Shown here: positions 34,974 through 43,511 of the stretch, piece after piece
How the letters are laid out: every line of letters starts with the position of its first letter
How positions within the stretch are numbered: the stretch's first letter is position 1
Source of the DNA: Candidatus Glassbacteria bacterium
GTDB lineage: Bacteria; Gemmatimonadota; Glassbacteria; GWA2-58-10
NCBI GenBank assembly: GCA_019456185.1
Contig: VRUH01000005.1
Coordinates: 78,435-142,434, forward strand
DNA length: 64,000 nucleotides
Reading direction: 5' to 3'
Translations under genes and position numbers: made by a program
Notes under the pieces: model-generated
Databases searched by the model: none
What the model was told of the DNA's origin: nothing
The model's input: only the letters and a program-made list of their open reading frames with translations

Positions 34974-35660
34974 TCAGTCGATCAGGTGACCGATCCGGTC
35001 AAAGCGTGGGATCAGTTGGCTGCTGTCCCAGCTGAAATACAGAATCACGGGCGTTCCTTCAATCAGCTTGCGGTCGACGAACCCCCAGTAACGGCTGTCG
35101 CTGGAATGGTCGCGGTTGTCTCCCATGCAGAAATACTGTCCCTCGGGCACGGCCAGGGGGCCGAAATTATCGCGGGTCGGGTGATAATCCCCTTCCCGGC
35201 CGCACAGGTAGTCGTACTGCCATTTGAAATTGCCGGAAAAGAACGTGTCCTCTCCCTCACGGTAGATCGTGGGGTCGAGGTACTGGGCGTAGGGTTCGTC
35301 CTGAGGCACGCTGTTGATATACAGCACCTTGTCCCGCATTTCGACAGTATCGCCCGGTACGGCCACGCAGCGCTTCACGTAATCCAGCGAACGATCGAAA
35401 GGGTATTCGAACACGACGATGTCGCCCCGCTGGGGCGAATCGTAGCCCGGGATCCTTAATTCCGGCAACTCCACCCCGAGCCACGGCAATCTGTGCGGGG
35501 TTGTCGCGCCGTAGGCCAGCTTGTTGACAAGCAAAAAATCACCCACCAGCAACGTGTTCTCCATCGAGCCGGTGGGAATTTTAAAGGCCTGGACAAAAAA
35601 AGTGCGGATCAACAGAAACAGGATAAAAGCTAAACCCAGGGACTTAACCCATTCCTTCAA
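34974..35660 (-). CDS. lepB: Signal peptidase I (second copy)
   Basis: A second signal peptidase I, closely similar to the first copy over its whole length: membrane span LGLAFILFLLIRTFFVQAF, catalytic Ser in IPTGSMENTL, Lys in YVKRCVAVPGD and C-terminal box MGDNRDHSSDSRYWGFV. The start is placed at a TTG (35660) preceded by GGAG nine bases upstream, matching the other copy. The frame is open to a TTG at 35786; that longer form would add 42 residues with another hydrophobic stretch (FFVAAAGIVAGFLCG), which would give a two-span topology like that of Escherichia coli LepB. A promoter is visible at 35802-35830. Having two copies around a sigma gene suggests duplication. Confidence 0.88.
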   Translation of the reverse strand: MKEWVKSLGLAFILFLLIRTFFVQAFKIPTGSMENTLLVGDFLLVNKLAYGATTPHRLPWLGVELPELRIPGYDSPQRGDIVVFEYPFDRSLDYVKRCVAVPGDTVEMRDKVLYINSVPQDEPYAQYLDPTIYREGEDTFFSGNFKWQYDYLCGREGDYHPTRDNFGPLAVPEGQYFCMGDNRDHSSDSRYWGFVDRKLIEGTPVILYFSWDSSQLIPRFDRIGHLID

Positions 35661-35801
35661 ATTCAGACTCTCCAGTAACGATTCACTGCCGGCAATGTTA
35701 CCGCATAAAAAGCCAGCTACGATTCCGGCAGCCGCTACGAAAAATTTATCAACGGACCAAGCTAACCCGGTCCTCACAAAACCCAACTGTTAAAACCTAT
35801 A

Positions 35802-35830
35802 AATTTAATATAAAACAGGCTGTTTGTCAA
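35802..35830 (-). promoter_or_regulatory. Sigma-70 promoter upstream of the second lepB
   Basis: TTGACA and TAAATT with 17-base spacing on the minus strand. Predicted start near 35795. It may drive the lepB copy alone or with the sigma gene. Confidence 0.55.
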
Positions 35831-35859
35831 TCCCTTATTTGATTGCAAGGCAGGGTGTT

Positions 35860-36510
35860 TTACTCCACCGTCCCGCGGAGGCTGCGGCTGAACTTAAGCT
35901 GGGCTACTTTCCGCTCCGGGATGTCGATCGGCTTGCCGCTGCGGGGGTTCCGGCCCTTGCGCGCGCTGTGCACTGCGGTGGAAAACGTGCCGAAGTTCTT
36001 CAGTGTCACCTTGCCGCCATCGGCCAGCGCGCTGCCGATACTTTCCAGGAAAGATTCCACCAGCTGTTTGACCGTCCGGCTGTCACGGCCTGTTTTTTCA
36101 GCGACACGCATTACAAGATCTGCTTTGGTCACGTTGGGACTGGGGACCATCAGGCGTTCGGCCGGGAAGGCCTCCAGTTGCTTCTCCAGTTCATCGCGGC
36201 TCAGCTTGGTGGTTGCGACCAGCAGTTGGCCGAGCCTGAAATGGCTCCTTTCGGCTTCTTCCCTGAGCCGGGTAATCTGCTGTTTGGTCAGCAGGCCCAG
36301 AGCCAGGGCGGCATCGGTAAAACTCTCGTCGGACTTGTCCATGTGGTCCAGGATTTCTCCAACCTGCTTGAAGCTGATCATTTCCTGGGCCAGCGCGGTA
36401 GCCCCGAGGGTGTCCTCCAGTACCTCCTGCAGCAGCAAAGCTTCCTCGATGTCAGCCTGGGTTACCTTGCCCATTCTGACCAGGTATTGTCCAAACAGCT
36501 CCTTAGCCAT
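35860..36510 (-). CDS. HU/IHF-family DNA-binding protein with GspE-N-like N-terminal region
   Basis: A 216-residue fusion. The C-terminal 90 residues are a full HU/IHF fold (KADLVMRVAEKTGRDSRTVKQLVESFLESI, then KVTLKNFGTFSTAVHSARKGRNPRSGKPIDIPE), including the DNA-bending arm with a Pro-like tip (RNPRSGKPI). The N-terminal 120 residues (FGQYLVRMGKVTQADIEEALLLQE ... ALALGLLTKQQITRLREEAERSHFRLGQLLV) look like helical GspE/MshE N-terminal domains, in two related parts (GKVTQADIEEAL and GLLTKQQITRL). Such N-domains bind nucleotides or c-di-GMP in type II secretion and pilus ATPases; whether this one does is unknown. It likely compacts or organises DNA under a ligand or partner input. A TTGACA/TAAAGT promoter lies about 70 bases upstream. 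Confidence 0.85.
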   Translation of the reverse strand: MAKELFGQYLVRMGKVTQADIEEALLLQEVLEDTLGATALAQEMISFKQVGEILDHMDKSDESFTDAALALGLLTKQQITRLREEAERSHFRLGQLLVATTKLSRDELEKQLEAFPAERLMVPSPNVTKADLVMRVAEKTGRDSRTVKQLVESFLESIGSALADGGKVTLKNFGTFSTAVHSARKGRNPRSGKPIDIPERKVAQLKFSRSLRGTVE

Positions 36511-36579
36511 TTTTTCTCCGGCGGGGAAAGTATCCTCAGGCAGCGGAAACCCTCACTGCCCTGACGGGATTGCGCTAAG

Positions 36580-36609
36580 ACTTTACCATAAATTCATGGA
36601 GCTTGTCAA
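36580..36609 (-). promoter_or_regulatory. Sigma-70 promoter of the HU-fusion gene
   Basis: TTGACA and TAAAGT on the minus strand, spacing 18. The ATG is 70 bases downstream of the -10. Confidence 0.55.
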
Positions 36610-36763
36610 GTTATCAATCGATAAATCTTTCGCCTCCTCGACACCAGCCGCCAAACCGGAAGTGGAGCTGGCAATGCGTTGGTCCGGTTATATTTACAAT
36701 CGAGTCGCAGCATTGTTCCATCACCGGCTAAAACTCTGTCCGCTGCCTTGAAAAACAGTCCGG

Positions 36764-36792
36764 TTGCATGGCGGATGATGGATAATTATATT
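36764..36792 (+). promoter_or_regulatory. Sigma-70 promoter of trxB
   Basis: TTGCAT and TATATT with 17-base spacing. Predicted start near 36800, about 74 bases before the trxB ATG. Confidence 0.55.
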
Positions 36793-36873
36793 TCCCCGCA
36801 CGGTAACTATCGGCCGGAGGCGAGAGAACTTTGGCAGATTCGGTTTCAATGATAAGTGCGGGAGGCGGAAGAG

Positions 36874-37803
36874 ATGAGCCAGCATTACAGACAACTGATA
36901 GTCGGCAGCGGAGCGGCGGGCCTGAGTGCGGCAATCTACTCGGCGCGGGCCTCGCTCGAACCGCTGGTGTTTGAAGGCAACCAGCCCGGCGGCCAGTTGA
37001 CCACAACCACCGAAGTCGAAAATTTTCCGGGCTTCGAGGAGGGTATCCTCGGGCCGCAGTTGATGGAGATCATGAAGAAGCAGGCCGTGCGATTCGGCGC
37101 CAGCTTCGCCAGCCGGAATGTCAGCGGGCTGGAGCGTGACGGCGACCTACTGAAGCTTACCGCCGGCGGTGATCTTTACACGGCGGACAGCCTGATTATC
37201 GCCACCGGGGCCAGGCCGAAAATGCTGGGTCTGGAGAACGAGAAAAAATTCATGGGCCGGGGCGTGAGCACCTGCGCCACCTGCGACGCTTTTTTCTACC
37301 GCGGCAAGGAAGTGACCGTTGTCGGCGGCGGGGACAGCGCTATGGAGGAGGCCGGGTTCATCAGCAAGTTCGCCACTAAGGTCACCCTGGTCCATCGCCG
37401 CGACCAGCTCCGGGCCAGCCGGATCATGCAGGACCGCGTGCTCAGAAACGAGAAGATCGATGTAGCGTGGAACACCGTGGTCGCCGACGTGCTGGGCGAT
37501 GAGGAAAAAGGCGTTTATGCGGTGATGCTGGAAAACGTGAAGACCGGCGTGAAAACCGAGCACCCCACCGACGGCTTCTTCCTGGCGATCGGCCATATCC
37601 CCAACAGTGAGCCGTTCGAGGGCGCGATCGACCTGGACGGCGACGGCTATATCCTGGTCACGGGAGGCACCGCTGCCAGCATGGATGGCGTGTTCGCCGC
37701 GGGCGACGTGGTCGATCACGTCTACCGCCAGGCGATTACCGCCGCCGGCATGGGCTGCATGGCCAGCCTGGATGCCGAGAAATATCTGGCTGCTTTGGAA
37801 TAA
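36874..37803 (+). CDS. trxB: Thioredoxin reductase
   Basis: A 309-residue FAD enzyme that reduces thioredoxin with NADPH in the cytoplasm. FAD site at the N-terminus (IVGSGAAGLSAAIYSARASL), QPGGQL, the redox-active disulfide CATC (about 136-139), NADPH site VVGGGDSAMEEAGFISKFA with HRR (VHRRDQLRAS), and a C-terminal GD motif VFAAGDVVDHVYRQ. Length and all key residues are normal for the low-molecular-weight class. The ATG at 36874 has GGAGG eight bases upstream; a GTG six codons earlier is less likely. A strong terminator follows, so it is monocistronic. Confidence 0.95.
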   Translation: MSQHYRQLIVGSGAAGLSAAIYSARASLEPLVFEGNQPGGQLTTTTEVENFPGFEEGILGPQLMEIMKKQAVRFGASFASRNVSGLERDGDLLKLTAGGDLYTADSLIIATGARPKMLGLENEKKFMGRGVSTCATCDAFFYRGKEVTVVGGGDSAMEEAGFISKFATKVTLVHRRDQLRASRIMQDRVLRNEKIDVAWNTVVADVLGDEEKGVYAVMLENVKTGVKTEHPTDGFFLAIGHIPNSEPFEGAIDLDGDGYILVTGGTAASMDGVFAAGDVVDHVYRQAITAAGMGCMASLDAEKYLAALE

Positions 37804-37817
37804 ACGGCCTTGAATTG

Positions 37818-37854
37818 AAAAAGCCCTCCCCGGCAATGGGGGAGGGCTTTTTTT
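37818..37854 (+). terminator. Rho-independent terminator after trxB
   Basis: AAAAAGCCCTCCCC pairs with GGGGAGGGCTTTTT around a seven-base loop, followed by a seven-T run. It begins 15 bases after the trxB stop and could also serve the convergent sulfatase gene. Confidence 0.88.
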
Positions 37855-37880
37855 GTTGTGCTGGCTAACCGGACCGTGTC

Positions 37881-39389
37881 CTACTCAGGGAAGTAGTTAT
37901 ACTCCTCCTCAAGGTCCAGTAATTCGATAGCCTCACGGCTGGGTCTTGGTTTGAAATCCGCCGTTTCGTAGTATTTCCCCTGTTCCCATTTGAGTTCTTT
38001 CCCTGAAATGCGCGGGTCGTCCGTAGCGCTTAAATACTCGTTCAAGGCGTTCGACAACTCTTCCCTTTGCGCCTGGCAGTCCGCCGATTCGGCGAGATTG
38101 TTCATCTGGTCAGGATCGCTGCGCAGATCGTAAAGCTCCTCCTCCGGACGTTTAGCGAAAGCCAGGTCGAACAGCGGCTTTATCTCCGGCTCGTCTCGAT
38201 GGGCCAGCAGGTGGATTTTTGTCGGGGCCGGGTAGTGCAGCATGTGGGCATCGCAATCGCCGAACAGCGGCGGGTCGCCGCCGGGCCAGCGCTCGGGCTC
38301 GTAATTCCTGATATAGAGGAAATCCCTGGTCCGGATCGCCCGCCCCGGATAGCCCAGGCCGTTCATGCGGCACAGAGCATGCCGTTCCCTGGCGGTAAAC
38401 ACGCGGTTCCTGGCTGGATCGATCCGGCCGGAGCGGGAACTGAAGAGCAGATTGGTCAGACTTCTGGCGGTCATCTCAGCGGGAACGGGAACTCCGGCGA
38501 TTTCCAGAAACGTGGGGGCGAGATCGTTCAGGTTGATAAGATCGTCCACGGTCCTGCCTTCCTGAATCTGCCGCTGCCAGGAGAAAATCAGCGGGATCCT
38601 GGTGCCGAAATCGTAAAGGTTCGCCAGGCCTCGCGGCATCTGCCAGCCGTTGTCGCTGCAGATTACGATCAGGGTCTTTTCCCGTTGCCCCGAGGCGTCG
38701 AGCGTGCGGAGGATTTCGCCGACCTCGGCGTCGAATTTCTGAATTTCAAAATAATAATCGCAGATATCCCCCCGCACCGCGTCGTTATCCGGCAGGTAGG
38801 AGGGCACCTCCACCTCGGCCGGGTCCATCCCTGATCGTTCTCCCGAACCGAGTTCATACGGCCTGTGCGGGTTCTGGCTGCTGAACCAGTAACACCACGG
38901 CTGATCGGAAAGATTCTTCTCCAAAAATTCGCCGAAGGAATTATACGTTCTGCCGCCGTGATTGTATTCACGGCCGCTCTCGGCGACACTGCCCGGCCCC
39001 CAGCCCTTGCCCTGGGAGCCGACATGGTACCCTGAAGCCTCCAGCAGGTCGGTGTAAAAGGGGAACATATCCGGCAGGATTCCCCACAGATTAGCACCTT
39101 CTTCCAGCCGCCAGATATCCTGCCCGCTCAGCATGCCCGCCCGCGCCGGACTGCACGACGGGGCGGCGCAGAAAGCATGGCTGAATTTCACTCCCTGGGC
39201 CGCTATCCTGTCGATATTCGGCGTTTGCACCACCCGGTCACCATAACATCCAAGGTGGTTCCACGAATGATTGTCGGACATGAGCAGCAGGATGTTCGGG
39301 CGCACTTTTTTGTTCCCGGCCCGGCAGGCCGGTCCCAATACCAGCAGGGGCAGCACGGTTTTAAGCATTTGGCGACGGTTCAAGCTCAT
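37881..39389 (-). CDS. Secreted Cys-type sulfatase
   Basis: A 502-residue member of the alkaline phosphatase/sulfatase superfamily. A twin-arginine-type signal (NRRQMLKTVLPLLVLGPACRAG) directs export, perhaps with lipid attachment at the Cys. The metal site opens with ILLLMSDNHSWNHLGCYG; the modification motif is CSPAR in SCSPARAGMLSGQ, whose Cys is turned to formylglycine in active sulfatases; a later metal site is VICSDNGWQMPRG. The C-terminal domain holds the LYDLRSDPDQMNNLA segment common to this family. It cleaves sulfate esters, likely from sulfated polysaccharides; the substrate is unknown. No FGE or anaerobic maturase gene is in the window. Confidence 0.92.
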   Translation of the reverse strand: MSLNRRQMLKTVLPLLVLGPACRAGNKKVRPNILLLMSDNHSWNHLGCYGDRVVQTPNIDRIAAQGVKFSHAFCAAPSCSPARAGMLSGQDIWRLEEGANLWGILPDMFPFYTDLLEASGYHVGSQGKGWGPGSVAESGREYNHGGRTYNSFGEFLEKNLSDQPWCYWFSSQNPHRPYELGSGERSGMDPAEVEVPSYLPDNDAVRGDICDYYFEIQKFDAEVGEILRTLDASGQREKTLIVICSDNGWQMPRGLANLYDFGTRIPLIFSWQRQIQEGRTVDDLINLNDLAPTFLEIAGVPVPAEMTARSLTNLLFSSRSGRIDPARNRVFTARERHALCRMNGLGYPGRAIRTRDFLYIRNYEPERWPGGDPPLFGDCDAHMLHYPAPTKIHLLAHRDEPEIKPLFDLAFAKRPEEELYDLRSDPDQMNNLAESADCQAQREELSNALNEYLSATDDPRISGKELKWEQGKYYETADFKPRPSREAIELLDLEEEYNYFPE

Positions 39390-39648
39390 GGTCCGCTCCT
39401 AGCCGATAAGATACCATAGCTCAACTGCGGGAGTGTTTCGCTTCCCAATAATACTAATTGAAACTGATTTATCAACGAAATTTCACTCTCTGTGGTTGCA
39501 GCCAGACATGTGTACGCTTGCTTAAACCTGCAATTCGGCAACTCCTGCGGCTTGCCGTGTGGTATCCAGACTGTTTTCAACTGGTTGTGATCGGGGGGAA
39601 AAGAAGCGGGGTACTCGGACGTCCCGGTGCAGGTGCGGACTTTATTAC

Positions 39649-40122
39649 TCAGCGAATCTTGTCCATGTTCCTGTGGATCTCCAGCAGCTTGTACTGATTG
39701 TCAGCGCGTGATTTGAGCACGGATGCCACCCGCGCACGCTCTGCGCCGCCGTAGCCGTTGAGGTCCATCGCCTCGTTGAGGAACGCCAGTTTCTCGGCGA
39801 CCCCGGCTGTGGCCTCGCGGGCGGCGAGCCTGTCGATATAGCGCGCGGTCATCTCACTGCTGGTCACGAGATCCGCGAACGCGGTCATCTGCCCATGGTT
39901 CAGGATTTCCGCCAGCAGCCCGAACAGCGCTCCGGCCATCACGTCCGGCTCACGGGGAGCCAGCTTGTAGTTGGCCATTTTACGCACTCCGGCTCTCCCG
40001 GCGGACTTCCCTGCCGCGCGAGCGGGCCTGCTGCCTGCGTTCCGGCGGCCGGCGATCCTCACCATTTCGGCCGTCAGCAGCACGGCGCCAAGCAGGATCA
40101 GGAACCAGATTTCCACGGCCAT
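39649..40122 (-). CDS. Hypothetical membrane-anchored protein
   Basis: A 157-residue protein with one N-terminal membrane span (IWFLILLGAVLLTAEMV), an Arg/Ala-rich linker and a helical soluble domain (MAGALFGLLAEILNHGQMTAFADLV ... ATAGVAEKLAFLNEAMDLNGYGG). No catalytic pattern is visible. An inner ATG after the linker (MANYKLAPRE) could give a soluble form. It stands alone between the sulfatase and the PIG-L array. I do not recognise it. Confidence 0.65.
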   Translation of the reverse strand: MAVEIWFLILLGAVLLTAEMVRIAGRRNAGSRPARAAGKSAGRAGVRKMANYKLAPREPDVMAGALFGLLAEILNHGQMTAFADLVTSSEMTARYIDRLAAREATAGVAEKLAFLNEAMDLNGYGGAERARVASVLKSRADNQYKLLEIHRNMDKIR

Positions 40123-40368
40123 CTCTCAGCTCTCCTGTCAGCAGATTTTTCCATCGCCTGAACACAACTACCCGGCCGCCTGAGCTCGCCTGCGGCGCAA
40201 CCGTGCTATTCGCACAGCACGGCCGGCGGCTGCCGGGATAACAAGCAAGATTCATTCCCGCCGCTGCGCACCGTGCGATTGCAGTTGTGCGCGGGGATGT
40301 TCATTTATATTATACGTGTCAATCCGCCGAAACAGAAAATATTAATTTGCCATGCACGGGAGTAACAG

Positions 40369-40518
40369 TTGAGCGGCAACCGTAAAAAGTTCGAGAGCCT
40401 GAAAGCAAGCATGATCGGCGCGCACCCCGACGACTGCGAGCTGAAAGCCGGGGCCACGGCCGCGCTGTGGGCCGGGCAGGGAGCGAGCGTGCAGTTGTGG
40501 GAAATGTTTCTCTGTTGA
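40369..40518 (+). pseudogene. Internally deleted PIG-L deacetylase relic
   Basis: Fifty in-frame codons starting at a TTG. The first part matches the N-terminus of the downstream deacetylases (MIGAHPDDCELKAGATAALW, with the zinc motif HPDD) and then jumps directly to their C-terminal end (LWEMF..stop). The last 24 bases differ from the end of the first intact copy only by transitions toward A or T. It is best read as a former fifth gene of the array that lost about 220 codons by an internal deletion. Confidence 0.8.
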
Positions 40519-40567
40519 GCTGGAGTCTCAACGGGATCTTAGCTTAAAGTAAGCGAGGAGGAATGCG

Positions 40568-41371
40568 GTGAGAGTGATCATGATCGGGGCGCACCCCGAT
40601 GACAGCGAGTATTACGCGGGCGGGACTGCCGCCATGTGGGCGGCCTCGGGCGTGGACGTGCAGATTGTCGCGATCTCCGGCGGCGACGCCGGCCATCAGA
40701 GTGAGGGCGGCGGCGCGCTGGCCCGCCGGCGGGCGATTGAGAGCAGGAAGAGCGCGGAGATTCTGGGTGTGAGCTGGCGTACGCTCGATTTCCACGACGG
40801 CGGGGTTATCCCCAGTATCGAGGTGCGCGAGGCGGTGATCCGCGCGATCAGGGACTGGCAGGCGGATATCGCGATTTCCCACCGCCCCAACGACTACCAC
40901 CCCGACCATCGCTATGCCGGGATGGTCATGCAGGATGCGGCCTACCTGGTGGCCGTGCCCAATATCTGCCCGGATACCCCCCGGCTGGAGAAAAACCCCG
41001 TGTTCATGTACTTCCTCGATGAGTTCCAGAAACCACAGCCGTTTCGCGCCGACGTGGCCGTGGACGTGACCGGGGTTATGAAAACCAAGTACGACGCCCT
41101 GCATGCGATGGACAGCCAGATGTACGAGTGGCTGCCCTGGATGGACGGCCGCCTGGATGAGGTGCCCGACGATATGCCGGGCAGGCGCGCCTGGCTTGAA
41201 ACTTACCTCGGCCCGGACTTTGTCCGCTGGACAGACAACCACCGCGAAGCCCTGGCCGAACGCTACGGCGACAGCTACGCGGCCAAGGTGAAATTCGGCG
41301 AGAGTTTCGAACTCTGCGAGTACGGCCGCCAGCCCACCCGCGATGAGCTGTGGGAGATGTTTCCCCGCTGA
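40568..41371 (+). CDS. PIG-L/LmbE family deacetylase, copy 1 (cytoplasmic)
   Basis: A 267-residue zinc-dependent N-acetyl (sugar) deacetylase. The zinc motifs are HPDD in MIGAHPDDSE and HPDH in DYHPDHRYAG; GHQSEGGGALARRR and EILGVSWRTLDFHDG are family core segments. Members remove acetyl groups from GlcNAc-type residues of glycolipids, mycothiol/bacillithiol precursors or natural products. The GTG start has GGAGG five bases upstream. Unlike the next three copies it has no signal peptide, so it should act in the cytoplasm. Confidence 0.92.
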   Translation: MRVIMIGAHPDDSEYYAGGTAAMWAASGVDVQIVAISGGDAGHQSEGGGALARRRAIESRKSAEILGVSWRTLDFHDGGVIPSIEVREAVIRAIRDWQADIAISHRPNDYHPDHRYAGMVMQDAAYLVAVPNICPDTPRLEKNPVFMYFLDEFQKPQPFRADVAVDVTGVMKTKYDALHAMDSQMYEWLPWMDGRLDEVPDDMPGRRAWLETYLGPDFVRWTDNHREALAERYGDSYAAKVKFGESFELCEYGRQPTRDELWEMFPR

Positions 41372-41449
41372 AGATGTTATTCTACCCGTGCGGACCGCCG
41401 GACCGGCCGCCCGCGACTGGATTCATTACAGCCGACAGGAGTTGGAGCG

Positions 41450-42382
41450 ATGATGAAGCGGATTACCGTGAAACTGAGCAGACTGGCTGCGCTGGCGCTG
41501 GTACTGTCCCTGCCGTCGTTTACCGCGGCCCAGACCGTTTACCGGGGCGGCAAGGCGCCCGGGTGGACGGGCGAGGAGCTGCGGGTAATCATGATCGGCG
41601 CACACCCGGATGACGCCGAGGTCAAGGGCGCCGGGACCGCCGTGCTCTGGGCGAAAGCCGGGGCCAAGGTGCAGCTTGTGGCGGTGGCCAACGGCGATGC
41701 GGGCCATCAGAGCGAGGGCGGCGGCGCACTGGCCCGCAGACGCGCGGCAGAGAGCAGGCGCAGCGCCGAGATCCTGGGCGTAAGCTGGCGCACCCTGGGG
41801 TTCCACGATGGCGAGCTGGAGCCGACCCTGGAGGCGCGCGAGGCGGTGATCCGGGCCATCCGCGAGTGGCAGGCGGATATCGTGATCACCCATCGCCCCA
41901 ACGACTACCACCCCGACCATCGCTACACCGGCGTGATTGTCCAGGACGCCGCCTACCTGGTGGCCGTGCCCAATATCTGCCCGGAGACACCCCGCGTGGA
42001 GCACAACCCGGTGTTCATGTACTTCCGCGACGGGTTCCAGAAACCGAATCCGCTGAGCGTTGACGTGGCGGTGGATGTGGACCCGGTGATGGACCTGAAA
42101 TGGCGCAGCATAGATGCAATGGACAGCCAGATGTACGAGTGGCTGCCCTGGATCGCCGGCTACCTGAGCGAGGTGCCCGCGGGCAAGGCCGCCCGGTTCG
42201 AGTGGCTCAAGGGCTGGCGCGGCCCCGGCATGCGCAGCTGGACCGACCAGGGCCGCGAGACCCTGGTGGCGCGCTACGGCAAGGCCCACGCCGATAAGGT
42301 GGAGTACGCCGAGATTTACGAGCTCTGCGAGTACGGCCGTCAGCCCTCGCGCGAGGAACTCTGGGAACTGTTTCCCAAATAA
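41450..42382 (+). CDS. PIG-L/LmbE family deacetylase, copy 2 (exported)
   Basis: A 310-residue paralogue. Residues 1 to about 27 are a signal peptide (LSRLAALALVLSLPSFTAAQ), followed by a linker of about 15 residues not present in the other copies and then the catalytic domain with MIGAHPDDAE and DYHPDHRYTG. AGGAG lies eight bases before the first of two adjacent ATGs. It ends in ELWELFPK like copy 4, and a terminator follows 53 bases after the stop. The exported location suggests action on cell-wall or extracellular amino sugars. Confidence 0.92.
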   Translation: MMKRITVKLSRLAALALVLSLPSFTAAQTVYRGGKAPGWTGEELRVIMIGAHPDDAEVKGAGTAVLWAKAGAKVQLVAVANGDAGHQSEGGGALARRRAAESRRSAEILGVSWRTLGFHDGELEPTLEAREAVIRAIREWQADIVITHRPNDYHPDHRYTGVIVQDAAYLVAVPNICPETPRVEHNPVFMYFRDGFQKPNPLSVDVAVDVDPVMDLKWRSIDAMDSQMYEWLPWIAGYLSEVPAGKAARFEWLKGWRGPGMRSWTDQGRETLVARYGKAHADKVEYAEIYELCEYGRQPSREELWELFPK

Positions 42383-42435
42383 CCGCGTACGGGGAGTACC
42401 CCTCGCGCACTTTCGCTTTTCTAGATATTATGTAT

Positions 42436-42467
42436 GGGCGGACCCCACCGGTCCGCCCGTTTGTTTA
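42436..42467 (+). terminator. Rho-independent terminator between PIG-L copies 2 and 3
   Basis: GGGCGGACC and GGTCCGCCC pair over nine bases around a five-base loop, followed by GTTTGTTT. Copies 3 and 4 then probably have their own promoter or rely on read-through. Confidence 0.65.
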
Positions 42468-42506
42468 GCTATTCGGTTTTCAGCTGTTCACCAAAGGAGC
42501 TGGGAG

Positions 42507-43400
42507 ATGGACAGAACTTTTGGATTCAGACGGATGCTGGCCGTTGCATTCGTGCTTGCCTTTGCAATGGCCTCCGCTGCCGCCGCCGAGCCCCTGCGGG
42601 TGATCCTGGTGGGCGCGCACCCGGATGACGCCGAGTACGCCGGCGGGGGCACCGCCGCGCTCTGGGCCGAGGCCGGAGCGGAAGTCATGCATGTGGCGGT
42701 GACCAGCGGCGATGCGGGCCATCAGAGCGAGGGCGGCGGCGCGCTGGCCCGCCGCCGGGCGGCCGAGAGCAGGCGCAGCGCGGAGATTCTGGGCGTAAGC
42801 TGGCGCACCCTGGGTTTCCACGACGGGGAGCTGGAGCCGACCCTGGAGGCCCGCAAGGCGGTTATCCGGGCCATCCGCGAGTGGCGGGCGGATATCGTGA
42901 TCAGCCACCGCCCCAACGACTACCACCCCGACCATCGCTACACCGGCGTGATTGTCCAGGACGCGGCCTACATGGTGGCTGTGCCCAATGTCTGCCCCGA
43001 GACCCCACGCCTGGAGAAAAACCCCGTGTTCATGTATTTCCGCGACCGGTTTACCAAGCCCTACCCGTTCAGCCCGGACGTGGCTGTCGATTTCGGCAGG
43101 GTGGTCGATAAGAAAATCCGCTCGCTGGCCGCCATGGAGAGCCAGCTTTTCGAGTGGGGACCGTGGATCGGCGGTGGCGACCCCTCGGCTGTTCCGCGAA
43201 GCGAGCAGGCCAGGATAGCATGGATGAAGGACGACTGGGTTCCCGCCCGCACGGGCCGCGACAACCCGTTTTACGACCTGCTGGTGGCGCGCTACGGCAA
43301 GGCCCGGGCCGACAAGGTGAGCTACGCCGAGGCGTTCGAGCTTTGCGAGTATGGCCGCCGTCCCTCGCGCGAGGAACTCTGGGAACTGTTTCCCAGGTAA
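42507..43400 (+). CDS. PIG-L/LmbE family deacetylase, copy 3 (exported)
   Basis: A 297-residue paralogue with a signal peptide (LAVAFVLAFAMASAAAAE) and catalytic motifs LVGAHPDDAE and DYHPDHRYTG. AAGGAG stands seven bases before the ATG. Copies 3 and 4 are the closest pair: same length, same signal-peptide layout, and DNA blocks of near identity through the middle. The C-terminal third (specificity region, WGPWIGGGDPSAVP...) differs most from copies 1 and 2, which have a WLPWM/I segment there. Confidence 0.92.
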   Translation: MDRTFGFRRMLAVAFVLAFAMASAAAAEPLRVILVGAHPDDAEYAGGGTAALWAEAGAEVMHVAVTSGDAGHQSEGGGALARRRAAESRRSAEILGVSWRTLGFHDGELEPTLEARKAVIRAIREWRADIVISHRPNDYHPDHRYTGVIVQDAAYMVAVPNVCPETPRLEKNPVFMYFRDRFTKPYPFSPDVAVDFGRVVDKKIRSLAAMESQLFEWGPWIGGGDPSAVPRSEQARIAWMKDDWVPARTGRDNPFYDLLVARYGKARADKVSYAEAFELCEYGRRPSREELWELFPR

Positions 43401-43511
43401 ACGTGCATGTGGTGCGCCTTCACATTTCCTGATATTATGCAGGGGCGGATCCCGTGTGGCCGCCCTCTAGATTGGAATCAGATGTCTAACTGTTCCCGAA
43501 AGGATATGCCG

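Noticed and set aside
34053..35459. A 468-codon plus-strand frame
   Set aside because: Antisense to the sigma factor and second lepB.
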